This document shows positions 8,632 to 16,719 of a stretch of 44,373 bases of DNA, piece after piece. Made by a program: the position numbers and the translations under genes. How positions within the stretch are numbered: position 1 is the first letter of the stretch; the number at the start of each line of letters is the position of its first letter. The notes under the pieces were generated by a model. It was not told where the DNA came from and ran no database searches. It worked only from the letters and a program-made list of their open reading frames with translations. The stretch spans positions 1-44,373 of the forward strand of contig NZ_RWIR01000010.1 in NCBI RefSeq assembly GCF_009764265.1. The letters are read 5' to 3'. The stretch comes from Pseudomonas sp. PB101. Lineage in GTDB: Bacteria; Pseudomonadota; Gammaproteobacteria; Pseudomonadales; Pseudomonadaceae.

Positions 8632-10062
8632 TCAATAAGCTTGAGCGTCGACAGCACGCCATTTGCGGCCATTGAAACGTTGCTTCATTTGCTGCTCGAT
8701 TTCTTCCAGGGTCAGGCCCTTGGTTTCCGGTAACCACAACGTGCAGAAGACGATCGAGCCGATGTTCACCACGGCGAACAGGAAGAAAGTCATACCGCCC
8801 AGCACGCTCAGCAACACCGGGAAGACGAAGGCAACGATGGCGTTGAAAATCCAGAACACGCTCACCGAAATGCCATTCATCAAACCGCGTGCATGGGTCG
8901 GGAACAGTTCCGACATCAGCAGCCAGTAAACCGGGCCAATGCACATCTGCATGAAGAACAGGAACACCAGCACGCCGGACAACGCCAGGTAGCTTTGCAT
9001 CAGCGAGTGCGGCATGAAGTTGAGCACCACACCGAGGAAGATCTGCGCCAGCACCACCACGGTCAGCCCCAGCAACAGCATTGAGCGGCGGCCCATGCGG
9101 TTGATCACCCACATGCCAATCAACGTGGCGATCACCGAGACCACACCATTGCCGATGGTCGCGATCAGGGCGGCGTTGATGCCCATGCCGGTCTCTTTGA
9201 GAATCATCGGCGTGTAGTACATGAACGCATTGACGCCGGTGAACTGGATGACGAAGCCAAGACCGATACCAATGGCGAGCAGCTTGAGCAGCCAGGGTTC
9301 GTTGAGCGTGGCGAGCACGCTGGCCTGGCGCGCTTCGACTTTGCATTGGGAGATGATCTCCTTCAGCTCGCGGTCCGCTTCGTGCTGCGTATCACGGATG
9401 CCGGCCAGTACCGTCTTGGCTTCTGCAACGCGGCCTTTGCTGACCAGCCAGCGCGGCGAGGTGGGGACGAAATGCATGCCGACATAGAGCAGCGCCGCCG
9501 GGATCAAGGCGATGGCCAGCATGTAGCGCCAGATCGTCGGGCTGTCGAACAGGTGCGCCAACCCGGCACTGGCGACATAAGCCAGGCATTGCCCTGAGAC
9601 AATCATCAGTTCGCTTTGGCACACCAGCCGGCCGCGATGCTTAGGGGCCGCCAGTTCTGCAATCAATACGGGAACGGTGGAAGATGCACCGCCAACGGCG
9701 ATGCCGAGAATGAAACGCGTAACGACCATGGACCATATATCCGGCGCCAGCGCGGTGCCCAGGGCGCCCAGTGCAAACAGCAGGGCCAAGGCCTTGAGCA
9801 CACCGAGACGACCATAACGGTCGGACAATTGCCCGGCGAACAGCGCACCGACGGCGCCGCCAAAGATCAGTGAGGATGCCACCAGACCTTCCGAGACCGG
9901 GGTCAGACCGAGGCCGCCTTGACTGGCATCCAGTGACATGAAGGGCAGCGCTCCGGAAATGACGCCAGTGTCATACCCGAATCCCAATGACCCCATGGTG
10001 GTGATGGCTGCAATTCGCCAGAGAATCTTCGACGAAGCACCGACAGTTTGACTGTTAGACAT
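8632..10062 (-). CDS. MFS sugar/cyclitol:proton symporter (sugar porter family)
   Basis: A 476-residue, twelve-helix transporter. Sugar-porter signatures are clear: GFGYDTGVISGALPF in helix 1, SDRYGR after helix 2, NRMGRRSML in the central loop, and LPETKGLTLEEIE at the C-terminus. Bacterial homologues include myo-inositol transporters (IolT) and XylE/GalP. The ATG at 10062 (MSNSQTVG) is preceded by AAGG; an upstream extension lacks transporter features and runs through the promoter region. It is the promoter-proximal gene of the catabolic run, 175 nt after the LysR gene. With the ChvE ABC system it gives the cluster two uptake systems, so more than one substrate may be handled. Confidence 0.88.
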   Translation of the reverse strand: MSNSQTVGASSKILWRIAAITTMGSLGFGYDTGVISGALPFMSLDASQGGLGLTPVSEGLVASSLIFGGAVGALFAGQLSDRYGRLGVLKALALLFALGALGTALAPDIWSMVVTRFILGIAVGGASSTVPVLIAELAAPKHRGRLVCQSELMIVSGQCLAYVASAGLAHLFDSPTIWRYMLAIALIPAALLYVGMHFVPTSPRWLVSKGRVAEAKTVLAGIRDTQHEADRELKEIISQCKVEARQASVLATLNEPWLLKLLAIGIGLGFVIQFTGVNAFMYYTPMILKETGMGINAALIATIGNGVVSVIATLIGMWVINRMGRRSMLLLGLTVVVLAQIFLGVVLNFMPHSLMQSYLALSGVLVFLFFMQMCIGPVYWLLMSELFPTHARGLMNGISVSVFWIFNAIVAFVFPVLLSVLGGMTFFLFAVVNIGSIVFCTLWLPETKGLTLEEIEQQMKQRFNGRKWRAVDAQAY

Positions 10063-10237
10063 GAGGTCAACCTTTTTTGAAGTTATGTGTGCTCTCAGTG
10101 GAATTGAGACTACTGCCATTGAATCGGAAAACAAACGCCCTAACGGCAAATGTGTTTTCCGCCAAGTGGAAAACTGCGAATTCCGGCAGCGAAGTCGCGC
10201 GGACGCGCGACTGGGGGGATGGGTGCGGGACGCGGTA

Positions 10238-11152
10238 TCAACGCGTCCAGAAACGCTCGTATTCATGCTCGGCAAAATCCGCGAGCAGAAAATCGATGAA
10301 CACACGCAGTTTGGTGGGCATGTAGCGTCGGCTCTGGAACGCCATATTGATCGTCAGGCGCGGCAAGTCCCAGTCATCCAGAACCGGGATCAGGCGTCCC
10401 GCCACCAGATCGGCGTTGATGATGTACTTGGGCTGCACCAGGATGCCGCCACCGGCCAGGGCCGCTGCCCGGACGATCTGCCCATCGTTGGTCTCCAGCA
10501 TAGGGTCGACCTTGATCGCGACCTCTTCGTCGCCTTTGGTGAAACGCATGACCCGGGGCTGGTTGGCATGGCTGTAGATCAGTACGTCATGTTTGGCCAG
10601 ATCTTCGATGGTTTTCGGCGTGCCCATGCGCTGCAGGTAACCCGGTGAAGCGGCCAGCACCCTGCGCGTTTCGGCCAGGCGGCGAATGGTGATGTTGGAG
10701 TCAGGCTCGTATTCCTTGGTCCTGATCGCCAGGTCTATTTCGCTGTCGATGATGTCGAAATAGCGATTCTCGCCCAGGAGCTTGACGTTGATGTGCGGGT
10801 ATTTCTTGCGAAACGCCGGTATCAGCGGCGCGATATGCAGCATGCAAAACGAAATGGACGAGGTGATCGTCAAGGTGCCGACCGGCTGTACCAGTGATTC
10901 GGTCAGCGAAGCCTCGGCTTCCTTCAACTCACCGAGCAGGCTTTTGCAGCTGGTATAGAACTGATGACCGGAATGGGTCAGCGCCAGGCGGCGGGTATTG
11001 CGATCGATCAACCGGACGTTGAGTCGTTGCTCCAGTGCAACCAAGTGTCGACTGGCAGCGGCGTTCGACAAGCCGAGCAGTTCCGCCGCTTTGCTCAAGG
11101 TACCCACTTCCGCCGTCGTGACGAAAAGCTCCAGTTCGGTTAACCGATCCAT
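10238..11152 (-). CDS. LysR-family transcriptional regulator
   Basis: A 304-residue regulator. The N-terminal winged helix-turn-helix (MDRLTELELFVTTAEVGTLS, then AAASRHLVALEQRL) is of the CrgA/PA0477-like group, followed by a LysR substrate-binding domain from about residue 90. It lies between the two halves of the dioxygenase locus, same strand as the nine-gene run and divergent from the 11324 operon across 171 nt. That position suggests that it controls the divergent operon and perhaps the run beginning at 10062. Two palindromes at 11173-11202 are candidate binding sites. The effector is unknown; an aromatic or ring-cleavage intermediate would be usual for the family. Confidence 0.9.
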   Translation of the reverse strand: MDRLTELELFVTTAEVGTLSKAAELLGLSNAAASRHLVALEQRLNVRLIDRNTRRLALTHSGHQFYTSCKSLLGELKEAEASLTESLVQPVGTLTITSSISFCMLHIAPLIPAFRKKYPHINVKLLGENRYFDIIDSEIDLAIRTKEYEPDSNITIRRLAETRRVLAASPGYLQRMGTPKTIEDLAKHDVLIYSHANQPRVMRFTKGDEEVAIKVDPMLETNDGQIVRAAALAGGGILVQPKYIINADLVAGRLIPVLDDWDLPRLTINMAFQSRRYMPTKLRVFIDFLLADFAEHEYERFWTR

Positions 11153-11172
11153 TGAGTGCTCCGCTTTTACTT

Positions 11173-11202
11173 TTTCATATATGAAATAAAGATTTTCTTT
11201 AT
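11173..11202. promoter_or_regulatory. Two adjacent palindromes between the LysR gene and the divergent operon
   Basis: TTTCATATATGAAA (11173-11186) is a perfect 14-bp palindrome. It touches ATAAAGA-TTT-TCTTTAT (11186-11202), a 7-3-7 perfect inverted repeat. Both lie 21-50 nt upstream of the LysR start in an AT-rich island within GC-rich DNA. LysR proteins bind interrupted palindromes in such divergent regions, so these are likely operator sites. The assignment rests on position and symmetry only. Confidence 0.5.
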
Positions 11203-11323
11203 CGGTCTTTTTTTGCGTTGCTCGGAACTATAACGTGCAGCGCTATAGCCTGAACAGAGCCGTTGGCGGCGTATCCGCGACGGGCCGACAGGGCACAAAA
11301 AACCAAAAAATCCCGGAGTCACG

Positions 11324-12157
11324 ATGCGTAATCTGGACGAAGCCTCGATCACTCAAGCCGTTCTGGCGCGTAACAGTGGCACCACGGATGCGCGGCTGTG
11401 CGAAATCATGACCAGTCTCGTGCAACACCTGCATGCGTTTGCCCGCGACACCAAACTGACCGAACAAGAGTGGCAGCGTGGCATGGACTTTCTCGCCCAA
11501 GCGGGCCAGCTGAGTTCAGCGGATCGGCAGGAATTCGTGCTGCTTTCCCATACCCTTGGGCTGTCGACATTGGTGCTGGCACAAAACCACAAGAGCCCCA
11601 AGGGGTGCACCGAGCCGACAACCTTTGATGTGTCGCAGGCGCAGAACGCCAGGATCTTCGATTTGGGCGCTGACATTAGCGCCGGCCTTGCCGGGCCCAA
11701 GTGTCATGTCCGCGGCGTGATTCACGATGCCAAAGGCAACGTCATTCCAGGTGCCACCCTGCAGATCTGTACCGCCGGCGGCAGCGGTGCCGATGACTGC
11801 AACCCGGCGCTGATTCAAGCCAATCAGGCCGGCGAGTACCATTTCTGGACCGTCGCGCCTGACTGCCAGCCCATCCTCGACGACGGTCCTGTCGGCCAGA
11901 TGCTCACGTTGCTCAACCGCCACGCATGGCGCCCCGCGCACCTGCAATTCACCATCAGTGCGCCCGACTATCAACGCCTGACTACCCAGGTTTTTCGCGA
12001 AGGCGACCCGTATCTGGATTCCGATGCGGTATTCGGCGTGCGTTCCTCCCTGATTGCCGAGTGGATTACCCGCGAACCCGGACAGGCACCCGACGGCACT
12101 TTGAGCCGCGAATCGTTCCAGACCCTCGCGTTCGATTTTGTCCTGACCAAACGTTAA
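11324..12157 (+). CDS. Intradiol dioxygenase homologue lacking most iron ligands
   Basis: A 277-residue protein colinear with the dioxygenase at 7656-8552. They share the N-terminal helical domain (MTSLVQHLHAF, EWQRGMDFLAQAGQLSS), GATLQI, DDGPVGQML, the RHAWRPAHLQF segment and the C-terminal FDFVLTKR. The iron site is dismantled. The first Tyr ligand aligns with Asp157 next to a deletion of about ten residues, the second Tyr is Gln182, and the second His of HxH is Gln208. Only His206 and the neighbouring Arg remain. It cannot bind Fe(III) in the usual way and is probably a regulatory partner, scaffold or repurposed enzyme. The ORF is intact, with GGAG before the ATG, and heads an operon with an NTF2-like gene and maleylacetate reductase. 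Confidence 0.82.
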   Translation: MRNLDEASITQAVLARNSGTTDARLCEIMTSLVQHLHAFARDTKLTEQEWQRGMDFLAQAGQLSSADRQEFVLLSHTLGLSTLVLAQNHKSPKGCTEPTTFDVSQAQNARIFDLGADISAGLAGPKCHVRGVIHDAKGNVIPGATLQICTAGGSGADDCNPALIQANQAGEYHFWTVAPDCQPILDDGPVGQMLTLLNRHAWRPAHLQFTISAPDYQRLTTQVFREGDPYLDSDAVFGVRSSLIAEWITREPGQAPDGTLSRESFQTLAFDFVLTKR

Positions 12158-12176
12158 ATCGCACAGCGAGGAAATC

Positions 12177-12572
12177 ATGCAAGACGAACCGTCCATTACC
12201 GCGGTCATCAGTGCACTTGAAGAAGAACGTTACCTGTCCATGCGCCAAGGTGACTTGCAAACCTTCGAACGCCTGTCGCATCCCGAGTTGACCTATGTCC
12301 ATTCCAATGGGGTCAAGGACAGACTGGACAGCTATCTGAACAAATGCCGTGAAGGTCTCTACGTTTATCACCGTATCGATCACAGGCTTGATGAAGTTCG
12401 TATGTCAGGCAATGCCGCCCTCGCCTTTGGTGAAATGTCAGCCGACATCACGTCCCACGGCATCGACAAAACCATTCACAACCGCACGCTGACGGTCTGG
12501 CTCAAGACCGGCATGCAATGGCAATTGTTTGCCTATCAACCCACGCCCATGGCAAAGCCTTCAGCGCTCTAA
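12177..12572 (+). CDS. NTF2-like (SnoaL/DUF4440) family protein
   Basis: A 131-residue protein with an NTF2-like cone fold pattern: an N-terminal helix (ITAVISALEEERYLSMRQGD), then FERLSHPELTYVHSNG, and the terminal strands NRTLTVWLKTGMQWQLFAYQPTP. This DUF4440-like group includes small isomerases, dehydratases and polyketide cyclases as well as proteins of unknown function. AGGAAATC precedes the ATG. It lies 19 nt after the degenerate dioxygenase and 21 nt before maleylacetate reductase, so co-transcription is very likely. A pocket-based step on a cyclic or ring-opened intermediate is plausible. No catalytic residues can be assigned with confidence. Confidence 0.78.
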   Translation: MQDEPSITAVISALEEERYLSMRQGDLQTFERLSHPELTYVHSNGVKDRLDSYLNKCREGLYVYHRIDHRLDEVRMSGNAALAFGEMSADITSHGIDKTIHNRTLTVWLKTGMQWQLFAYQPTPMAKPSAL

Positions 12573-12593
12573 CCGCCCCCGGAGAATCGCCCC

Positions 12594-13661
12594 ATGTCCA
12601 CCCTACCCTTCATCTATAACGGTCAGCCGTCGCGCGTCATTTTCGGCAAGGGCTCGCTGCAACAACTGGAAGCGGAAATCGATCGGTTGGGCGCCAAACG
12701 GGCACTGGTGCTCTGCACCCCGGAACAACGCTCCCAGGCTGAGCACATCGCGCAATTGCTGGGCAATCGCGCCGCCGATATTTTCGACAAGGCCGTCATG
12801 CATGTGCCCATCGAAACCGCCCGCCAAGCCCGTGAAGTGGCGAACAAACTGGGTGCCGATTGCGCCATCGCCATCGGCGGTGGCTCGACCACTGGCCTGG
12901 GCAAGGCTATTGCCATGGATTCGGGCCTGCCGATTCTGGCAATCCCGACCACTTACGCCGGGTCCGAAATGACACCGGTTTACGGTCTGACTGAAAACGG
13001 TCTCAAGCGCACTGGCAAGGACCCGCGCGTACTTCCAAAAACCGTCATTTATGATCCTGAACTCAGTGTCAGCCTGCCCTTGGAGATGTCCATCACCAGC
13101 GGCATGAACGCCATCGCCCACGCGGCGGAAGGCCTGTATGCCCAGGATGGCAACCCGGTGATGTCGTTGATGGCCGAAGAAGGGATTCGCGCTTTAGCCG
13201 AAGGCATGAAAAAAATCAGCCAAAACCCGGCTGATCTCGACGCGCGGGGCGATTGCCTCTACGGTGCCTGGCTATGCGGTACGGTATTGGGCAATGTGGG
13301 TATGGCGCTGCATCACAAGCTGTGCCACACCTTGGGCGGTAGCTTCAATCTGCCCCATGCGCAAACCCACACCATCGTGCTGCCCCACGCCATCGCCTAC
13401 AATCTGCCCGCCGCGCCTGCACTGTCACGGATCAACCGAGCGCTGGGCGTCGACCATTGCAGCCCCGCCGCGGCATTGTTCGATCTTTCCAGTTCACTGG
13501 GTGCGCCAACCCGGCTCAAGGATCTTGGCCTGACCGAGGCGGACCTGGATCGCGCCACCGACATCGCACTGTCCAACCCTTACTGGAATCCGAGACCCAT
13601 CGAAGCGCAGGCCATCCGCCAGTTGCTTCAGGACGCCTACGACGGCGTTCGCCCACAGTAG
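12594..13661 (+). CDS. Maleylacetate reductase
   Basis: A 355-residue iron-containing alcohol dehydrogenase family member, of the usual length for maleylacetate reductases. It has the N-terminal nucleotide domain with GGGSTTGLGKA, then AIPTTYAGSEMTPVYG, and the helical domain with HAAEGLYA and HHKLCHTLGGSFNLPHAQTHTIVLPH. This last is the conserved His-rich region of this subgroup. The enzyme reduces maleylacetate, the ring-cleavage product of hydroxyquinol, to 3-oxoadipate with NAD(P)H. It therefore completes the lower pathway started by the dioxygenase on the other strand. GGAG precedes the ATG. It is the last gene of the operon, followed by a dispersed repeat and a strong terminator. Confidence 0.92.
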   Translation: MSTLPFIYNGQPSRVIFGKGSLQQLEAEIDRLGAKRALVLCTPEQRSQAEHIAQLLGNRAADIFDKAVMHVPIETARQAREVANKLGADCAIAIGGGSTTGLGKAIAMDSGLPILAIPTTYAGSEMTPVYGLTENGLKRTGKDPRVLPKTVIYDPELSVSLPLEMSITSGMNAIAHAAEGLYAQDGNPVMSLMAEEGIRALAEGMKKISQNPADLDARGDCLYGAWLCGTVLGNVGMALHHKLCHTLGGSFNLPHAQTHTIVLPHAIAYNLPAAPALSRINRALGVDHCSPAAALFDLSSSLGAPTRLKDLGLTEADLDRATDIALSNPYWNPRPIEAQAIRQLLQDAYDGVRPQ

Positions 13662-13762
13662 ACCGAATAAATAACACACAAAGTCAGGTCGAGTACTTTC
13701 AACTACGCAGAGATATTGCGTATGGCACGAGACAGGCTCAGGGATGAATGAATGGTACCAGC

Positions 13763-13809
13763 GGGTCGTTTTCTGCCTTTCGCGACCGGCAGAAAACGGC
13801 CAGGAGCGG
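13763..13809. repeat. Dispersed intergenic repeat, copy A
   Basis: A unit of about 47 bp built on GGGTCGTTTTCTGCC - TTTCGCGACCGGCAG - AAAACGGCCAGGAGCGG. It contains an imperfect inverted repeat (TTTTCTGCC ... GGCAGAAAA). Related copies lie at 19137-19183 (copy C) and at 16684-16719, where the unit is interrupted by an insertion sequence (copy B). It stands between a 3' gene end and a terminator. This is a Pseudomonas-style repetitive extragenic element of unknown role. Confidence 0.7.
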
Positions 13810-13830
13810 TCGGTCGATGTATCTACATAG

Positions 13831-13864
13831 GAGTGCGGGCTCGCCAACGAGCCCGCACTCTTTT
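13831..13864. terminator. Bidirectional rho-independent terminator
   Basis: A perfect 13-bp stem, GAGTGCGGGCTCG/CGAGCCCGCACTC, with loop CCAA, is followed by TTTT on the plus strand. It lies between the convergent maleylacetate reductase and SDR genes and should end the 11324-13661 operon. Confidence 0.9.
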
Positions 13865-13886
13865 ACTTCAGTACCTGCCTCAAGCA

Positions 13887-14681
13887 TCAGTTGCGATAGC
13901 GCGCAGCTGGCGCACTGAGCGACAAATTGGGCATCAGCTTCTGACGTGCCGCCTCGTAGGCATTCAAGTCGGCTATCTCCGGCAGTGCCGGGATGGTGAC
14001 GAACTCGCCTTGATCGAGCCCGGACAGTGCAGCGTCCACCATATTGTCCGCTCTCATCACAATGCTCTCCGGCAGGTGCTCCAGTGGTGTTCCGGCCACG
14101 CTCCAGAACTCCGTGGCCGTCGCGCCGGGCAGTACCACCTGGACTCTGACATTTTTGTCCGCCAGTTCGTGACGCAAAGATTGGCTGAACGCGAGGACGA
14201 ATGCCTTGGAGCCGCCGTAAACACCGTTCAGCACTTCCGGGGCGATGGCAACAATCGAGGCGATGTTTATCAGCATGCCGCCACCACGGGCGACGAAGCC
14301 TGGAACGACCGCATAAGTCAATCGCGTCAGCACGTTCACGTTGAGCGTAAGCAACTCTTCGAGTTTGTCGATGTTCGACTCCAGCAGGGGCTGCGTTGCT
14401 CCAACCCCGGCATTGTTCACGAGCAGGCAAATGTTTGCGTCTATCCTGAGCCGCTCTTCGACCCGTGCCAGGTCGGCTCTGTCAGACAGGTCGGCGACCA
14501 CGATCTCAATGTGGCGGTCGGTTTCTTCACTCAGGCGTTTTGCCAAGGCAGTCAGGCGGTCACGATTTCTCGCGACCAGAATCAGGTCATGACCACGGCG
14601 GGCCAGGCGCTCAGCATAAATGGCACCTATTCCGGACGAAGCACCTGTGATCATGGCGGTACCGAGACGGGGTTGAGTCAT
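13887..14681 (-). CDS. Short-chain dehydrogenase/reductase
   Basis: A 264-residue classical SDR with an NAD(P)-binding Rossmann fold: TGASSGIG at residues 12-19, ADLSD, NNAG, catalytic Ser in INIASIVAIA and YGGSK (Tyr-x3-Lys). The Arg in the RNRDRL segment after the second strand suggests NADP(H) preference. The substrate is not predictable. It is divergent from a GlxA-type regulator gene across 106 nt, so that regulator probably controls it. It shares only a convergent terminator with the hydroxyquinol locus and is likely functionally separate. Confidence 0.88.
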   Translation of the reverse strand: MTQPRLGTAMITGASSGIGAIYAERLARRGHDLILVARNRDRLTALAKRLSEETDRHIEIVVADLSDRADLARVEERLRIDANICLLVNNAGVGATQPLLESNIDKLEELLTLNVNVLTRLTYAVVPGFVARGGGMLINIASIVAIAPEVLNGVYGGSKAFVLAFSQSLRHELADKNVRVQVVLPGATATEFWSVAGTPLEHLPESIVMRADNMVDAALSGLDQGEFVTIPALPEIADLNAYEAARQKLMPNLSLSAPAARYRN

Positions 14682-14787
14682 TTCGAATCTCCAGTGTTAT
14701 GGGAAGAACTGGAGAGCAGAATGCGGCGGCTTGGCGATATCTCAAATGACGTATAAGGTAGTGATTCAGGACAACCGAGAATAAACC

Positions 14788-15768
14788 ATGCATCGCATCG
14801 GCTATTTGCTCACCGATGGCTTTCAGGTGCTCTCCCTGGCGACCCAAACCGTTTTCGAGTTCGCCAATCAGGTCGCTGAAGAGCCTTTTTACAGCGTCGA
14901 GAATTACTCACCGGACGGCGGCATGGTGCGTTCTTCGCTGGGACTTGCCTTGGAAACGCGGCCGCTTCAGGCACCACGGCTGGCCGATACCTGGATCGTT
15001 GTCGGGGTCAACGATCCTTTAAAAGTTGATACGAGCTCCACTGTGCTCGATTTCGTACGTCAGGCCGGCAGCCAGGCGCGGCGCACCGTCGGCATCTGTA
15101 CGGGAGGCTTCATCCTCGCTGAGGCGGGCTTGCTGGCCGGGCGGCGAGCCACGACCCACTGGGCCTACGCCCAGATCCTGCAGAAGTTACATCCCGAGAT
15201 CACCGTCGAGGTCGACCGCATCTATATCATCGACGGCCCCATCTGGACTTCAGCGGGCATGACGGCAGGACTGGATCTTGCTGTCGGAATTGTGGAGAAG
15301 GATCTGGGGGCCGATATTGCCCGCTCGGTTGCGCACAAACTGGTGATGCACCAGCACCGATCCGGCGGCCAGTCACAGCATTCGGAAATGCTTGGCCTCG
15401 CGCCCAAGTCCGACCGCATCCAAAGCGCTTTGAACTATGCACGGCAGAACCTGAACCGACCGCTCGGGGTCGAGGAACTGGCCGACGTGGCGCACCTGAG
15501 CCCTCGCCAGTTCACCCGTGTTTTCACTGCCGAAACCGGACACCCCCCAGCCAAAGCCATCGAAGGACTGCGCCTGGAGGCCGCCCGCTTGATGATTGAG
15601 CAGAGCCGATTCTCCCTTGATGTCATCGCCAGCGAATCCGGCTTTCGTGATCGCCGCCACATGCGGGAAGCCTTCATCCGAGGTTTCGGCGTACCTCCAC
15701 AGGCGGTACGCCGCGACGCCCGCCGGGTTGTGGCTGATTGGACTGGGAGTATTAAGGTTGATTGTTAA
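14788..15768 (+). CDS. GlxA-family AraC-type transcriptional regulator (DJ-1/PfpI + HTH)
   Basis: A 326-residue two-domain regulator. Residues 1-180 form a DJ-1/PfpI (class I glutamine amidotransferase-like) domain with the elbow Cys in GICTGGFILAEAG followed by GRRATTHWA. Residues about 215-315 hold two AraC helix-turn-helix motifs (LGVEELADVAHLSPRQFTRVF and FSLDVIASESGFRDRRHMREAF). In this family the amidotransferase-like domain is usually a ligand sensor rather than an enzyme. It is divergent from the SDR gene. The RBS is weak (GAG about 10 nt before the ATG). Confidence 0.88.
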   Translation: MHRIGYLLTDGFQVLSLATQTVFEFANQVAEEPFYSVENYSPDGGMVRSSLGLALETRPLQAPRLADTWIVVGVNDPLKVDTSSTVLDFVRQAGSQARRTVGICTGGFILAEAGLLAGRRATTHWAYAQILQKLHPEITVEVDRIYIIDGPIWTSAGMTAGLDLAVGIVEKDLGADIARSVAHKLVMHQHRSGGQSQHSEMLGLAPKSDRIQSALNYARQNLNRPLGVEELADVAHLSPRQFTRVFTAETGHPPAKAIEGLRLEAARLMIEQSRFSLDVIASESGFRDRRHMREAFIRGFGVPPQAVRRDARRVVADWTGSIKVDC

Positions 15769-15947
15769 GGTGATAGCGCGGAGGCCGCTTATTAAGCCAG
15801 TGCCCCCATGCGTTTGCCCAGAATGCAGAAAACCCGGAGATAAATTAAGTATCTCGTAAGCGGTCGTCTATAAGGTGAGTCTGAGTACACGACCTGATTA
15901 CTGGACGAGACTGAATTTCTCACATGCATTAGCAGCAGTAGCTCGGC

Positions 15948-16544
15948 TTAAAGAAACCGAGAAATGTTCGTCATCGCACGCTCTATATACAAATCCTTCT
16001 CCCCCACCGGGGCAATGTAATGAAGCGCCCTGCGCGCAGCCTCTACACCCGCTAGACGGGAAATGAACCAGGCGGCCAGATACTGCGACGCCAGGCAACC
16101 GCCAGCGGTTGCGACATTGCCCTTGGCTACGAATGGCTGATTGAGTACCGCAACACCGGCCTCTTCAACCCATGGCTTGGTGATCAGATCCGTGCAAGCC
16201 GGAACATCGTCCAGAAAACCGAGCTTTGCAAGTATGAGTGTGCCCGAGCATTGGGCGCCCAGAAGTTGGCGAGCCGGATCGAGTTTCAGTCTAGACATTA
16301 GTGCATCGTCTGCGACGACATCGCGCGTTAATCGCCCACTACCCACCAGCACTGCATCTGCGTCGCAGGCGTCCTCTATTGATACCTGCGCCTCAATCCT
16401 CAAGCCGTTCATCGACAGCACCTTATCCGTGGGGCTGGCGATAGATACTCGCCAACCAGGCTGTTGAACTCGGTTGAGAACGCCAAAGGAAATGAGCGAA
16501 TCGAGTTCGTTGAAACCTTCGAAGGTAAGAATGGCAATGTGCAT
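15948..16544 (-). CDS. DJ-1/PfpI family protein
   Basis: A 198-residue stand-alone DJ-1/PfpI domain. It starts MHIAILTFEGFNELDS, has a conserved Glu/Asp region near residue 13, and the nucleophile-elbow Cys in LLGAQCSGTLILA near residue 100. It also has the later segment NVATAGGCLASQYLAAW. Such proteins include isonitrile hydratase-like enzymes, glyoxalases and chaperone or redox sensors; the reaction cannot be fixed from sequence. It is monocistronic. An insertion sequence begins about 175 nt upstream of its start and may have changed its promoter region. Confidence 0.82.
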   Translation of the reverse strand: MHIAILTFEGFNELDSLISFGVLNRVQQPGWRVSIASPTDKVLSMNGLRIEAQVSIEDACDADAVLVGSGRLTRDVVADDALMSRLKLDPARQLLGAQCSGTLILAKLGFLDDVPACTDLITKPWVEEAGVAVLNQPFVAKGNVATAGGCLASQYLAAWFISRLAGVEAARRALHYIAPVGEKDLYIERAMTNISRFL

Positions 16545-16683
16545 GGTGAGCCTCGCGCCAGAGAAGTCTTGAGGCTAATCGTAAGATCGAACAACCAATA
16601 CATTCAAAAAATTGTAATGGATACATTTCAGCTAATTATGGCGGCTTCGCTACCATTCGGCGCGACTCTTGAGCGTCAATGAG

Positions 16684-16719
16684 TTGGTTGTTGCCCTTCG
16701 CGGCAGGCAGCATTCGGCC
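16684..16719. repeat. Dispersed intergenic repeat, copy B, split by the IS
   Basis: GTTGGTTGTTGCCCTTCGCG - GCAGGCAGCATTCGGCC matches the left part of copies A and C. The remaining AGGAGCGGAC continues at 18379 on the other side of the insertion sequence. Removing the IS and one GGCC restores a full repeat unit, which shows that the repeat was the insertion target. Confidence 0.7.

Noticed and set aside
244..10062. Standard myo-inositol (iol) catabolic operon
   Set aside because: Only iolG-like and IolE/IolI-superfamily genes are present; iolB, iolC, iolD and iolA are missing, and ring-cleavage genes take their place.
10227..10246. GGACGCG/CGCGTCC inverted repeat at the end of the LysR gene, considered as a terminator
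   Set aside because: The stem is short, overlaps the coding end and has no T-run on the minus strand.
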